DNA of 64,000 nt from Pseudomonas frederiksbergensis (GTDB lineage Bacteria > Pseudomonadota > Gammaproteobacteria > Pseudomonadales > Pseudomonadaceae). A program made the position numbers and the translations under genes. The notes beneath the pieces were generated by a model that saw nothing but the letters and a program-made list of their open reading frames with translations, did no database searches and was not told where the DNA came from. Of this stretch, positions 36,187 to 44,681 are shown one piece after another; position 1 is the stretch's first letter; each line of letters starts with the position of its first letter. The stretch lies in NCBI RefSeq assembly GCF_001952935.1, contig NZ_CP018319.1, forward strand, positions 2,634,501 to 2,698,500, given 5' to 3'.

Positions 36187-36767
36187 TGGAAGCCTTCAAG
36201 TTGCCGCTGCCGGCTGGGTGGGGCGAGCCGCTCTGGCTGGTCGTGCAAATTCTGCTGATCCTGCTGGCCGGTTATATCGCCCAGCGGGTTGTCGCTAAAT
36301 GCCTGACTCGCCTGGGCGAACGCTATCCGTTTCCGCCGCAATTTTTCATGCCGCTACGCGGTGGTTTGCGCTGGCTGATCATGGGCAGCGCGCTGATCTT
36401 CGTGCTGGAGCGCCTCGGCGTTTCGGCGACGGTGCTCTGGACCGCGTTGTCCGGGTTTGTCGCGGTAGCGGCCGTGGCGTTCTTCGCCATGTGGAGCGTG
36501 CTCTCCAATCTGCTGTGCGCGATCCTGATCTTCACCGTCGGCCCGTTTCGGATCGGTGATGTGGTCGAATTGGTGGACACCACCGACAAGCCTGGCGTCA
36601 AAGGCCGGGTGGTGGCGATCAATCTGCTCTATACCACGCTGATCGAAGCCGAAGAACTCGGTACCGGCAGCGCCATGGTGCAAGTGCCCAACAGCCTGTT
36701 CTTCCAGCGCTCGGTTCGACGCTGGCGCGGCAGCGATGTGTTTCCTTCCAGCGGTTTCGAAAAGTAA
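36186..36767 (+). CDS. Small MscS-type mechanosensitive channel family protein
   Basis: 193 residues. Three membrane segments cover residues about 11-125, with SGFVAVAAVAFFAMWSVLSNLLCAILIF as the pore-lining helix and the beginning of the MscS beta domain (FRIGDVVELVDTTDKPGVKGRVVAINLLYTTL). It lacks the long C-terminal alpha/beta domain of MscS, so it is a short form. It may open on hypo-osmotic shock or serve a different ion-gating role. It overlaps the ABC-F stop and probably shares its transcript. Confidence 0.9.
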   Translation: MEAFKLPLPAGWGEPLWLVVQILLILLAGYIAQRVVAKCLTRLGERYPFPPQFFMPLRGGLRWLIMGSALIFVLERLGVSATVLWTALSGFVAVAAVAFFAMWSVLSNLLCAILIFTVGPFRIGDVVELVDTTDKPGVKGRVVAINLLYTTLIEAEELGTGSAMVQVPNSLFFQRSVRRWRGSDVFPSSGFEK

Positions 36768-36790
36768 GCCTTCTGTTGCCTGACATACCG

Positions 36791-36884
36791 CTTTCGCGAG
36801 CAAGCCCGCTCCCACATTAGATGGATGGTGTTCACATTTTTTGTGTTCGCTGAAGATCCCCTGTGGGAGCGGGCTTGCTCGCGA
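36791..36884. repeat. REP inverted pair
   Basis: Arms 36791-36816 and 36862-36884, core gcgagcaagcccgctccc and complement, between the MscS-like gene and the LysE gene. The 238-bp gap 36768-37005 shows no other feature. Confidence 0.88.
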
Positions 36885-37005
36885 TGAGGCCTTACAGCCA
36901 TAAACGCTGGTCGGCAGTCCACCCTGTCCTGCAAAAAATCGGTAGTCATCGGCCCAAAGCCGCATTAGCTTAGACGTCTGTCACGAGTCTGAGTCGAGGT
37001 GTGCG

Positions 37006-37638
37006 ATGGTGCTTCAAACATGGCTGGCGTTTTTTGCCGCCTGCTGGGTGATCAGTCTGTCTCCCGGTGCTGGCGCCATTGCGTCGATGTCCAGCGGTCT
37101 GCGATACGGATTCTGGCGCGGTTACTGGAACGCCCTGGGCCTGCAACTGGGTCTGGCGTTGCAGATTGCGATTGTCGCCGCCGGTGTCGGCGCGATCCTC
37201 GCGGCTTCGGCCACTGCTTTCTACGCGATCAAATGGTTTGGCGTGGCTTATCTGGTTTACCTGGCGGTCAAGCAATGGCGCGCGCTGCCCAATGACATGA
37301 GCGACGATGCGGCAGTCCGGCAAATCGGCAAGCCGATGGCGCTGGTGTTCCGCGGTTTCCTGGTGAACGTCAGCAATCCCAAGGCGTTGGTGTTCATGCT
37401 CGCGGTGCTGCCGCAATTCATCGATCCACATGCACCGCTGGTGGCGCAGTACCTGATCCTAGGTATGACCATGATCTGCGTCGACCTGATCGTCATGGCC
37501 GGTTACACCGGGCTGGCAGCGAAGGTGCTGCGGATGTTGCGCACGCCCAAGCAGCAGAGACGCATGAATCGCACATTTGCCGGGCTGTTCATTGGCGCGG
37601 CGGCGTTCATGGCGACGCTTCGCAAAGCGGCGGTGTAA
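37006..37638 (+). CDS. LysE/RhtB family amino-acid exporter
   Basis: 210 residues with six membrane segments. It begins WLAFFAACWVISLSPGAGAI, the family hallmark (SPGP-like), and includes GLRYGFWRGYWNALGLQLG and FRGFLVNVSNPKALVFMLAVLPQF, both typical of RhtB transporters. These export homoserine, threonine, lysine or related compounds. No regulator is adjacent, so substrate cannot be said. It is monocistronic; a long inverted repeat follows. Confidence 0.93.
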   Translation: MVLQTWLAFFAACWVISLSPGAGAIASMSSGLRYGFWRGYWNALGLQLGLALQIAIVAAGVGAILAASATAFYAIKWFGVAYLVYLAVKQWRALPNDMSDDAAVRQIGKPMALVFRGFLVNVSNPKALVFMLAVLPQFIDPHAPLVAQYLILGMTMICVDLIVMAGYTGLAAKVLRMLRTPKQQRRMNRTFAGLFIGAAAFMATLRKAAV

Positions 37639-37661
37639 AACTCTCGGGTACAAACGCGACC

Positions 37662-37761
37662 TAATGTGGCGAGCGAGCTTGCTCGCGCTGGGTTGCGAAG
37701 CGGCCCCCAAATATTGCGAGCGCTACGCACTCGAGCGGGAGCAAGCTCCCTCGCCACATTA
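37662..37761. repeat. Long inverted repeat, gtggcgag family
   Basis: Ends taatgtggcgag and ctcgccacatta match over 12 bases, with inner arms gagcttgctcgcgc and gagcgggagcaagctc. It is of the same family as 17930-18022 and 22120-22232. Confidence 0.85.
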
Positions 37762-37808
37762 GGACTCAGTACGGTTCAGATTTATTTGATGGGCATAAGA
37801 GCAAGCAT

Positions 37809-37838
37809 AAAAAAGGCGACCCTTTGGGTCGCCTTTTT
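37809..37838. terminator. Bidirectional terminator downstream of the lpo cluster
   Basis: AAAAAAGGCGACCC pairs with GGGTCGCCTTTTT around ttt. It ends the minus-strand envelope cluster and could also stop + strand transcripts. Confidence 0.9.
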
Positions 37839-37852
37839 CGTTTTCCGGAGGG

Positions 37853-38596
37853 TCAGCGCAGAATGACCGGCGCTATGTCCGCTGGCAGGTTGTTACGCCG
37901 CGGCGCTTGCTCCGGCTGCTCGTAACCACCGCCGCCGAGCTGTTGGCTCAGTTGCCCTGCCACGTCCTCTCCCAAGGACTTGGACACGTCACGCACCACC
38001 CGCGGACGGTTCAGCGAGACACGGATGTCCCGATGGTTCATCAGTTTGGTGTCCTGACCTTCGCCCATCGCCGTGAAGGCCGAGGTGATTTCGAAGGTCT
38101 TGGTGTTGATCAGGCTGAAATCCGCCACCAGGGTCAACGCCAGCACCGCCGAATAGCTGTCGGTGTTGGCGAGCTCGTTGATGTCCTTGTTGAAGTCGAT
38201 GTCCGACACGGTGCCGAACAACACGTAGTCCGCGCCTTTGAAGTTGCCGGCCTTGATTCGCTTGATCACGTCATAGACGTCACCCTTGGACGCCGAAGTG
38301 TAAGGCGTGCCCTGGACCAGCTGGAACATGCCGGTACGAAGAATCTCGCCCTTGATGTCGCCCGTGAATTTGCGCAATTCACCCTGTTCGATGTAGCTGC
38401 TGGTGGCTTCGATTTCGTTGTAGCTCGACGAGCCGCTGGCGCCGTAGTAACTCTGGATGTGGTTGCTCTGTGCCGAAACGATGTGGATGTACTGCTCCAC
38501 TCGCTCCTGATACGCGAGGTCCGTCACTGCGACTTTCGGGGCCGCTTGCACGCTGAACGCGCAAGCCAGGGCCATCATGCCAATCCATGCGCGCAT
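37853..38596 (-). CDS. LpoB/CsgG-related exported protein
   Basis: 247 residues. A signal peptide ends near AFSVQAAPK, but unlike its neighbours there is no lipobox cysteine, so it is predicted soluble and periplasmic. The fold resembles LpoB/CsgG (nucleotide-binding-like alpha/beta: VAVTDLAYQERVEQYIH, GADYVLFGTVSDIDFN, ITSAFTAMGEGQDTKLM). It lies four bases after the lpoB-like gene and is the last of four genes before a terminator. It may act with LpoB on peptidoglycan synthases or on an outer-membrane complex, by inference from the operon. Confidence 0.8.
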   Translation of the reverse strand: MRAWIGMMALACAFSVQAAPKVAVTDLAYQERVEQYIHIVSAQSNHIQSYYGASGSSSYNEIEATSSYIEQGELRKFTGDIKGEILRTGMFQLVQGTPYTSASKGDVYDVIKRIKAGNFKGADYVLFGTVSDIDFNKDINELANTDSYSAVLALTLVADFSLINTKTFEITSAFTAMGEGQDTKLMNHRDIRVSLNRPRVVRDVSKSLGEDVAGQLSQQLGGGGYEQPEQAPRRNNLPADIAPVILR

Positions 38597-38599
38597 TGA

Positions 38600-39187
38600 T
38601 TAACGCTCCGTGGTCTTGCGGATCTCTTTCTCGTCCATCCACTCGGCCAGACCGCTTTCAACGTCAATCAATTGCAGGCTGAATTTGTAGAAGACGTCCT
38701 TGTAGTCACTGCTGCGCTTGACGATCGAGCTGATCGAACCTTCGATACGGTATTTGGCGGCGATCATGTTGCCGGTCTTGGCTACCGTGCTCTTCTTGTA
38801 CAGGCCGCTCTGGTTTTGCAGCTTGAGCTGGTCAACCTGGCTCTGCATCGCGTTGTTATCGCTGGCGAAGCGCGCGACACCGGTTTTCATCAGCTGGGTC
38901 TTGATGCTGGTGGTGATTTCACGAGTATCGATGTATTCGCTGGTCTTGTTCTTCACGTCGTAGACCTGAACCACCGGACGACCCTGCATGATGCCGGATT
39001 GGGCCAGGGAACGGGTCATGGACTCGGCGATCATCTGCAGGTCCGTGGAACCGAACTCGTTGGTCACGGTTTCCACAGCCTTGGTGTCGCCGTAGCTGAT
39101 GCTTTTGCTGCCCAGGGTCGGCGAAGTGTTGGCGCAGCCGCTGGCCAGGAGGGCGAAGACGGCGATGAACGAAAAACGTGCAAACAT
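38600..39187 (-). CDS. lpoB: LpoB-like lipoprotein (penicillin-binding protein activator)
   Basis: 195 residues with a lipoprotein signal ending LLASGC, Cys18. The mature part resembles LpoB: KSISYGDTKAVETVTNEFGSTDLQMIAESM, DVKNKTSEYIDTREITTSIKTQLMKTG, and YRIEGSISSIVKRSSDYKDVFYKFSLQLIDVESG. In enterobacteria LpoB activates PBP1b from the outer membrane; pseudomonads use LpoP for that job, so this protein may have another partner. It lies 39 bases after the YcfL-like gene. The gene symbol follows the family, not proven function. Confidence 0.83.
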   Translation of the reverse strand: MFARFSFIAVFALLASGCANTSPTLGSKSISYGDTKAVETVTNEFGSTDLQMIAESMTRSLAQSGIMQGRPVVQVYDVKNKTSEYIDTREITTSIKTQLMKTGVARFASDNNAMQSQVDQLKLQNQSGLYKKSTVAKTGNMIAAKYRIEGSISSIVKRSSDYKDVFYKFSLQLIDVESGLAEWMDEKEIRKTTER

Positions 39188-39226
39188 GGGAATGCTCTCT
39201 GGAACTGAACGAATAGGGTGTCGGGC

Positions 39227-39598
39227 TTAAGGCGTTTTGATTTCGAGACGGAAATCCACGGCCTTGGCGGTTGGCGCGATCGCTTGGATGAAGCTGGTCT
39301 GCTCGCCGTACATCATCTGGCTTTTCCAGGTTTCTTCTTCGGCGACGGGGAAGCCCTCAGGGCCGAGCCAGGCAAAACGGTAGTAGAAAGTCTTGTTGTT
39401 GAAGCTGGTGTTGCTCAACTGTGCATTGACCGTCATGAAGCCGTTTTCCCGGGCGACGCGCATGGCACCGACCACGATGTTCTTGAGCTTGCCCATGGCC
39501 ACAACCTTGCTGGCGGCGCTGCCAGGTTCCGGCGGTGGCGGGGTGGCGCACCCGGCCAGCAAGGCCAGGGCGACAACAGCGATGAATTTGAAACGCAT
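39227..39598 (-). CDS. YcfL-like lipoprotein
   Basis: 123 residues with a signal peptide ending LLAGC (Cys17) and a Pro-rich linker. The remainder is a beta-sandwich-like domain (FMTVNAQLSNTSFNNKTFYYRFAWLGPEGFPV), as in YcfL of E. coli, which sits beside lpoB there as well. Its function is unknown. It lies 15 bases after the COG3014 gene and 39 before lpoB. The co-occurrence with lpoB in two lineages supports a shared envelope role. Confidence 0.85.
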   Translation of the reverse strand: MRFKFIAVVALALLAGCATPPPPEPGSAASKVVAMGKLKNIVVGAMRVARENGFMTVNAQLSNTSFNNKTFYYRFAWLGPEGFPVAEEETWKSQMMYGEQTSFIQAIAPTAKAVDFRLEIKTP

Positions 39599-39613
39599 GC
39601 AAAGACTCCGTTC

Positions 39614-41008
39614 TTAAGGTTTGAGGCTGGCCACGGCGGTCGGGTTGGCTTTCGGGATCACCTGCGCGGCCAAGCCGCTGGCGAACACCTGATTGCCCAC
39701 GGCGCGCAGGCTGATGACCTGGTAGCGCTGATCGACGGTGACCTTGACCACCGAACCGCCCACGGCGCTCGGCAGGGTGACTTGGTGCTCACCTTTCTTC
39801 AGGCGCAGACGCACCACTTGCGTGTAGTCCGGCAGGGTGCGCCACGTACGGGTATCGGCACCTTCGAGCACGGCTGAAGAAATACCCACCGCCAGGCCCG
39901 CCAGCGGGTTGGTTTCGTTGATCTGCTTCTGCGCCACGCCTTTGGTCACGGCACGCACGGTGGTGCGCAGGATGATGCCCGGCATGTCGTCACGCAGGGC
40001 GCGACGAGACATGGCAGTGGTGCTGTTGAGTTGCGTCAAGTTCAGTTGCTGTCCATCCACACCGATCTGGCTGAGCGTGGCGGTGGAGGTGTCCGCCTTG
40101 ATGATCGGGAACGACAGTGGCGTGATCACCAATTGGTTGCTGATCGGCAAGGGCAACGGGATGCGGATCGAATCGCGCGACGGCGCCAGGCCGCTTTGCA
40201 CGACGATCAGGATGTCACTGTCATCGTTCTTGCCGCCTGGCTTGTCGAGATTGACCAGCGCCTGTTCGAGCAGCGGGGTGTTCGGACGCAGTTCGGCGGC
40301 TTTGCGGTAGCCCGGCGCAGCCAGGTTTTTTTCACCCAGGGCTTCATAGACGAAGCCGGCCAGGTAGTGGCTGAATGCACTCTGGTAGCTGTTTTTCAGG
40401 CTGACCACTTCCGGTGCGTCGAGGCTGGCGACCGGGTAACCCTGCAAGTCCTTGTACTGGGTCTTGACGCCTTCTTTCTCGGCTTCCTCTTCGCTCTTGA
40501 GGTATTCCTTGTCGCGCAGATCGGCGATTACGGCTTCGCGTTCGTGGGTCTTTTTGATCGACATGCGCGCGCCGTCGAAGTCGTTGACTGCCAGCAGGTT
40601 GAGTGCCATCTGCGTGGTCAGCATGACTTTTTCGTAGTCGTAGCCTTCGTAGCGACGGACCTTGTCGTTCACCACGAAACTGCCGAACTGGGCCAGGTAT
40701 TTGCCGGTATCAAGCTTGACCGAATCTTCCCACTTGCCCACCACCTGATCGGCGCTGGACCAGGCGTTCTGGCTGCCGGACAAGTCGCCCTTGGCGCGCA
40801 GCAGTTCACCTTTCTCGAAGTAATAGAGCAGGTCTTTGTCTTTGCTGGTGTTGTTCTTTTCCAGCAGGGTCAAGGCGGCATCGACATTGCCGGAAGCCAG
40901 TTGCTGGTTGGTTTGTGCAAGTTCCGAATCGTAGTTACGAAAGGCCGAGCAGCCGCCAAGCAAGGTGACAGCGCTGAGCGCGATCGAGGTAAGGGCGCGG
41001 GATGCCAT
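39614..41008 (-). CDS. COG3014 family TPR-like lipoprotein
   Basis: 464 residues from ATG 41008; the frame extends upstream but the signal peptide begins here and ends LLGGC (Cys20). The N-terminal half has TPR-like helices (AQTNQQLASGNVDAALTLLEKN; AKGDLSGSQNAWSSADQV). The C-terminal half is beta-rich. It is the first gene of the four-gene envelope cluster and probably anchors it in the outer membrane. Related COG3014 proteins lie next to lpoB-like genes elsewhere. No activity is known. Confidence 0.84.
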   Translation of the reverse strand: MASRALTSIALSAVTLLGGCSAFRNYDSELAQTNQQLASGNVDAALTLLEKNNTSKDKDLLYYFEKGELLRAKGDLSGSQNAWSSADQVVGKWEDSVKLDTGKYLAQFGSFVVNDKVRRYEGYDYEKVMLTTQMALNLLAVNDFDGARMSIKKTHEREAVIADLRDKEYLKSEEEAEKEGVKTQYKDLQGYPVASLDAPEVVSLKNSYQSAFSHYLAGFVYEALGEKNLAAPGYRKAAELRPNTPLLEQALVNLDKPGGKNDDSDILIVVQSGLAPSRDSIRIPLPLPISNQLVITPLSFPIIKADTSTATLSQIGVDGQQLNLTQLNSTTAMSRRALRDDMPGIILRTTVRAVTKGVAQKQINETNPLAGLAVGISSAVLEGADTRTWRTLPDYTQVVRLRLKKGEHQVTLPSAVGGSVVKVTVDQRYQVISLRAVGNQVFASGLAAQVIPKANPTAVASLKP

Positions 41009-41172
41009 GGGGTACTTCTTCCCTGAATGTAAGCAGCCGCAAATGCTGGCCGGGCTGATGGGACCTATTGGCGGGAAGGTTGGCATCCTGCCAATTCCTC
41101 ATAAAAAGAGGAGCTTAAATGCCGTTTAGCAATAACGACGGCGCGGCATTATAAGCAAGGATGCTGGCTATG

Positions 41173-41212
41173 TAATGGCTTTTTAATTTCATATTTCCGA
41201 AATGTGCCATTA
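41173..41212. promoter_or_regulatory. Inverted repeat upstream of the FTR1 gene
   Basis: TAATGGC and GCCATTA enclose ATTTC and GAAAT, with unequal spacers (6 and 2 bases). It lies in the 239-bp gap between the divergent COG3014 and FTR1 genes. The unequal spacing suggests an RNA hairpin more than a symmetric operator. I see no convincing Fur box. Confidence 0.35.
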
Positions 41213-41325
41213 GTTATTTCAGGCCGCACGCCCTATGGCTGTCTCAGGAAACTCCAACAAAGCTTGAGTGAAACTCATTGAGAGTGAACAATGTGTTACT
41301 TCGTATTTCCATTTGAGAGTTATTC

Positions 41326-43224
41326 ATGATTGCCTCCTCTCGTTTTCTGGCGTGGCTCGTGCTGCCAATGATCGCGTTCTGCAGCTTCAATGCGCTGGCC
41401 GAAACCGCGGAAGGTGCGCCCAAGGCCCTGCATCTGCTCGATTACATCGGCGCCGATTACCCGGCGACGGTGGAGGCGGGCAACGTCATCGATGAGTCTG
41501 AATACCGCGAACAGCAGGAACTCCTGAAAGTGTTGCAAGGTTTGATCGCCGATTTGCCGGCCAAACCCGAACGCGCAGAGCTGGAGCAGGGCGTCGACAG
41601 CCTTGGCGCTGCCATCGCTGCTCGCAAGGATGGCGCGGAGGTTGCCCGTCAGGCACGTCAGCTGGGGGCCAGACTGGCGGTGACCTATGAAGTCAGCCAG
41701 GCTCCGGTCATCACCCCGGACCCGACTCGCGGCGCACCGCTATATGCCCAGCAATGTTCGGTGTGTCATGGCGATACGGGCGCCGGTGACGGCCCGGCGG
41801 GTGTCGGCATGACGCCGCCGCCAGCCAATCTGCGCGATGCTGCGCGACTGGACCGACTGAGCCTCTACGCGATCTACAACACCTTGGGAATGGGCGTCGA
41901 AGGCACCGACATGCCGGCCTTCGCCGATCAACTGGATGATCGTCAACGTTGGGATCTGGCGACCTACATCGCGAGCTTCAGTGCCGACCCGACCGCGGCA
42001 AAATCCGAGAAATCCTACAACATCGCCGACCTCGCCCGTCAGACGCCAGCCGAAGTGCAGGCCGCTGAAGGTCCTCAGGCGGCTGCCACCTTCCGTGCCC
42101 AGCGAGCGCAACCGCCGCTGGTCAAGCGTGGTCCGGGGCAGTTGCTTGATTACACGGCGGCCACCCTGGACAAGAGCATCGCAGCCTACCGCGCGGGCGA
42201 TCACGATCAGGCTTATGACTTGTCGGTAGCGGCGTACCTGGAAGGCTTCGAGTTGGTCGAAAGCTCGCTGGACAACGTCGACGCCAACGTGCGCAAAGAC
42301 ACCGAAAAATCGCTGATGGCGTACCGTCAGTCGTTGCAGGACGGCTTGCCGGTGGCCCAAGTCCAGCAGCGTCTGGATGCAGCCAACGCCAAGTTGAAGG
42401 AAGCCGCCAGCCTGTTGGGCAGCGATGGTTTGAGTTGGTCCCTGAGCTACATTTCCGGTTTGTTGATTCTGTTGCGCGAAGGCCTGGAAGCGATTCTGGT
42501 GCTGGCGGCGATCCTCGCGTTCCTGCGCAATACCGGCCAGCAATCGGCGGTGCGCAGCGTCAACGTCGGTTGGGGACTGGCGCTGCTGGCAGGTCTGGCG
42601 ACCTGGGCGCTGGCGGCGTACGTGATCGATGTCAGCGGCTCGCAACGCGAACTGCTGGAAGGTGCGACGGCGTTGTTCGCCGCTGTCATGGTGCTTTGGC
42701 TTGGCGTGTGGATGCACGACCGTCGTCACGCGGCGGCCTGGCAGGATTACATCAAGAGCAGCTTGGTGGGCGGCGGTGGTCGTTTCGGGTTTGCGACGCT
42801 GGCGTTCTTCTCGGTGTATCGCGAACTGTTTGAAGTGATTCTGTTCTACGAGACCCTTTGGTTGCAGGCAGGTCCCGCGGGCCATAACGCGGTACTGGCG
42901 GGTGGTGCGACGGCGTTGGTCATGTTGGTGGGGCTGGCCTGGGTGATCCTGCGCGGTTCGGCGAAACTGCCGCTGTCGTTGTTCTTCAGCATCAACGCCG
43001 GTCTGTTGTGCGCGTTGTCGGTGGTGTTTGCCGGGCATGGCGTGAAGGCATTGCAGGAAGCCGGGATTTTCGGCACCCGGCCGGTGCCGTTCTTTGACTT
43101 CGACTGGCTGGGGATCCATGCTGACGCGTATTCGCTGAGTGCGCAGGCGGTGGCGATTATCGCGATCATCGTGCTGTATAGCCGTAGTCGGATAGCCGAG
43201 AAGCGGCGGGTGCAGGTTTCTTAA
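41326..43224 (+). CDS. Cytochrome c-FTR1 fusion iron permease
   Basis: 632 residues. After a signal peptide (to NALA), the periplasmic part has helical segments and a c-type haem site CSVCHGD near residues 144-148 with a distal Met in GVEGTDMPAF. The C-terminal part has seven membrane helices with both iron motifs of FTR1: REGLE (about residue 384) and RELFE (about 498). It probably imports iron, with the cytochrome handling electrons in Fe(II)/Fe(III) exchange. A Fur box was sought but not found. It is monocistronic and ends at a REP hairpin with a T run. Confidence 0.92.
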   Translation: MIASSRFLAWLVLPMIAFCSFNALAETAEGAPKALHLLDYIGADYPATVEAGNVIDESEYREQQELLKVLQGLIADLPAKPERAELEQGVDSLGAAIAARKDGAEVARQARQLGARLAVTYEVSQAPVITPDPTRGAPLYAQQCSVCHGDTGAGDGPAGVGMTPPPANLRDAARLDRLSLYAIYNTLGMGVEGTDMPAFADQLDDRQRWDLATYIASFSADPTAAKSEKSYNIADLARQTPAEVQAAEGPQAAATFRAQRAQPPLVKRGPGQLLDYTAATLDKSIAAYRAGDHDQAYDLSVAAYLEGFELVESSLDNVDANVRKDTEKSLMAYRQSLQDGLPVAQVQQRLDAANAKLKEAASLLGSDGLSWSLSYISGLLILLREGLEAILVLAAILAFLRNTGQQSAVRSVNVGWGLALLAGLATWALAAYVIDVSGSQRELLEGATALFAAVMVLWLGVWMHDRRHAAAWQDYIKSSLVGGGGRFGFATLAFFSVYRELFEVILFYETLWLQAGPAGHNAVLAGGATALVMLVGLAWVILRGSAKLPLSLFFSINAGLLCALSVVFAGHGVKALQEAGIFGTRPVPFFDFDWLGIHADAYSLSAQAVAIIAIIVLYSRSRIAEKRRVQVS

Positions 43225-43247
43225 CAACAGCATTCGCTTCGCTCACA

Positions 43248-43319
43248 ATCGCGAGCAGGCTCGCTCCCACAGGAATTGCGTATAACCTGTGGGAGCGAGC
43301 CTGCTCGCGATTTTTTTTG
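43248..43319. repeat. REP inverted pair with T run, likely terminator
   Basis: Perfect 26-bp arms (43248-43273 and 43286-43311) with a 12-base loop are followed by a run of T (43311-43318), so this REP pair can serve as the FTR1 gene's terminator. It lies 24 bases after the stop. Confidence 0.85.
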
Positions 43320-43334
43320 GAAGAGGAAAACACA

Positions 43335-43790
43335 ATGCGCGTGTGGATCGATGCCGACGCCTGCCCCCGGGCGGCCAAGGATCTGGTGGTGAAGTTCGCC
43401 CTCAAGCGCCAGTTCGAAGTGGTGCTGGTGGCCGGACAGCCGCAGATCAAGCCGGGCTTGGCGCTGGTGAAGTTGATCGTAGTGCCCAGCGGCCCGGATG
43501 CGGCCGACGACTATCTGGTGGAGCACGCGGTCCCTGGCGAATTGGTGATCTGCAGCGATGTGCCGCTGGCCGACCGTCTGGTGAAAAAGGGCGTTGCGGC
43601 GCTGGATCCACGGGGCAAAGAGTTCGATACGCAGAACATGGGCGACCGGTTGGCGGTGCGGAACCTGTTTACCGATCTACGTGAACAAGGGCAAATGAGC
43701 GGCGGGCCAGCACCCTTTGGCGAGCGCGAGAAGCAGGCGTTTGCCAATGCGCTGGACCGGATCCTCACGCGGCTTACCCGTTCACACTGA
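43335..43790 (+). CDS. yaiI: YaiI/YqxD (DUF188) family protein
   Basis: 151 residues from ATG 43335, behind GAAGAGGAAA. It starts MRVWIDADACPRAAKDLVVKFA and has DDYLVEHAVPGELVICSDVPLADRLVKKGVAALDPRGKEF, both typical of DUF188. The fold is PIN-like with clustered aspartates, suggesting a nuclease, but no activity is proven. It is flanked by a REP pair on the left and a different palindrome at its stop. Confidence 0.92.
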   Translation: MRVWIDADACPRAAKDLVVKFALKRQFEVVLVAGQPQIKPGLALVKLIVVPSGPDAADDYLVEHAVPGELVICSDVPLADRLVKKGVAALDPRGKEFDTQNMGDRLAVRNLFTDLREQGQMSGGPAPFGEREKQAFANALDRILTRLTRSH

Positions 43791-43895
43791 TCGTTCCCAC
43801 GCTCTGCGTGGGAATGCCTAACTGGACGCTCTGCGTCCGCTTTGGGACGCGGAGCGTCCCGGGCTGCATTTCCACGCAGAGCGTGGGAACGATCA
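43788..43895. repeat. Large palindrome of the ttcccacgctctgcgtgg family
   Basis: Outer arms 43788-43811 and 43872-43895 match over 24 bases; inside are two more palindromes (43824-43838 and 43843-43860) with the shared word gacgc-ctgcgtc. The yaiI stop TGA is the first three bases. It is a dispersed family distinct from the REP core. Confidence 0.82.
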
Positions 43896-43897
43896 GG

Positions 43898-44566
43898 TCA
43901 GGCGTCGTTTTCGTGGGTCAGTTCGAGCACGCGGTCGACCAGTTTGTTGATGCCCGACGCCGCTTCGCTGATGCTCTGCGCCAGCATGTACGCCGGGGTG
44001 CTGACCAGTTTGCGCGCCTTGTCTTCGACGATGTCAGTCACTGCGCAGTCGGCGTGGGTGGCGCCCATCTTGTTCATGGCGGCGGCGGTATCGGCGTCAT
44101 TGCCGATGGTGCAGGTCACGCCCGGTCCATAGATTTTCGCCGCGAGCGCCGGCGAGATGCAGATCAGCCCGACCGGCTTGCCGGCCTCGGCGAACGCTTC
44201 GGTCAACGCCAGGACGTCAGGCTGAACGCTGCATCCGGCGCCTTCGACGGCAAAGTTCGACAGGTTCTTGGCCGATCCAAATCCGCCGGGAACGATCAGC
44301 GCATCGAAGTCTTCGACGCTGGCTTCGCGGATATCCTTGATGTTGCCCCGGGCGATCCGCGCCGATTCCACCAGCACATTGCGCGACTCGGGCATTTCTT
44401 CGCCGGTCAGGTGATTGATCACGTGCAACTGCGCGATGTTCGGCGCGAAACACTGCACCTGAGCCCCCCGCTGGTCCAGACGCAGCAGGGTGATCACACT
44501 TTCGTGGATCTCGGCGCCGTCGTATACGCCACAGCCGGACAGGATCACTGCAATTTTTTTGCTCAT
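43898..44566 (-). CDS. elbB: ElbB, DJ-1/PfpI-like protein
   Basis: 222 residues, the family length. It begins KIAVILSGCGVYDGAEIHESV and has ALIVPGGFGSAKNLSNF and LICISPALAAKIYGPG; the usual nucleophile-elbow cysteine of DJ-1 is C in LICIS-like. E. coli ElbB is a glyoxalase-like protein first linked to isoprenoid synthesis. It lies divergent from the sterol desaturase gene (116 bases between starts). Firm family call; physiological role uncertain. Confidence 0.94.
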   Translation of the reverse strand: MSKKIAVILSGCGVYDGAEIHESVITLLRLDQRGAQVQCFAPNIAQLHVINHLTGEEMPESRNVLVESARIARGNIKDIREASVEDFDALIVPGGFGSAKNLSNFAVEGAGCSVQPDVLALTEAFAEAGKPVGLICISPALAAKIYGPGVTCTIGNDADTAAAMNKMGATHADCAVTDIVEDKARKLVSTPAYMLAQSISEAASGINKLVDRVLELTHENDA

Positions 44567-44681
44567 GGGCTTTTCTCCAGATTCATGGCGTTAAATGTCC
44601 ACTAATTTGTCACTCGTTGCCATAGGGTTAATTCGCGGCTACACCTAGGATCTGTCCTCAAGATTCCGATCAGGGCGCGTC

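Noticed and set aside
41087..41325. Fur box before the iron permease
   Set aside because: No stretch approaches the GATAATGAT-type consensus well enough.
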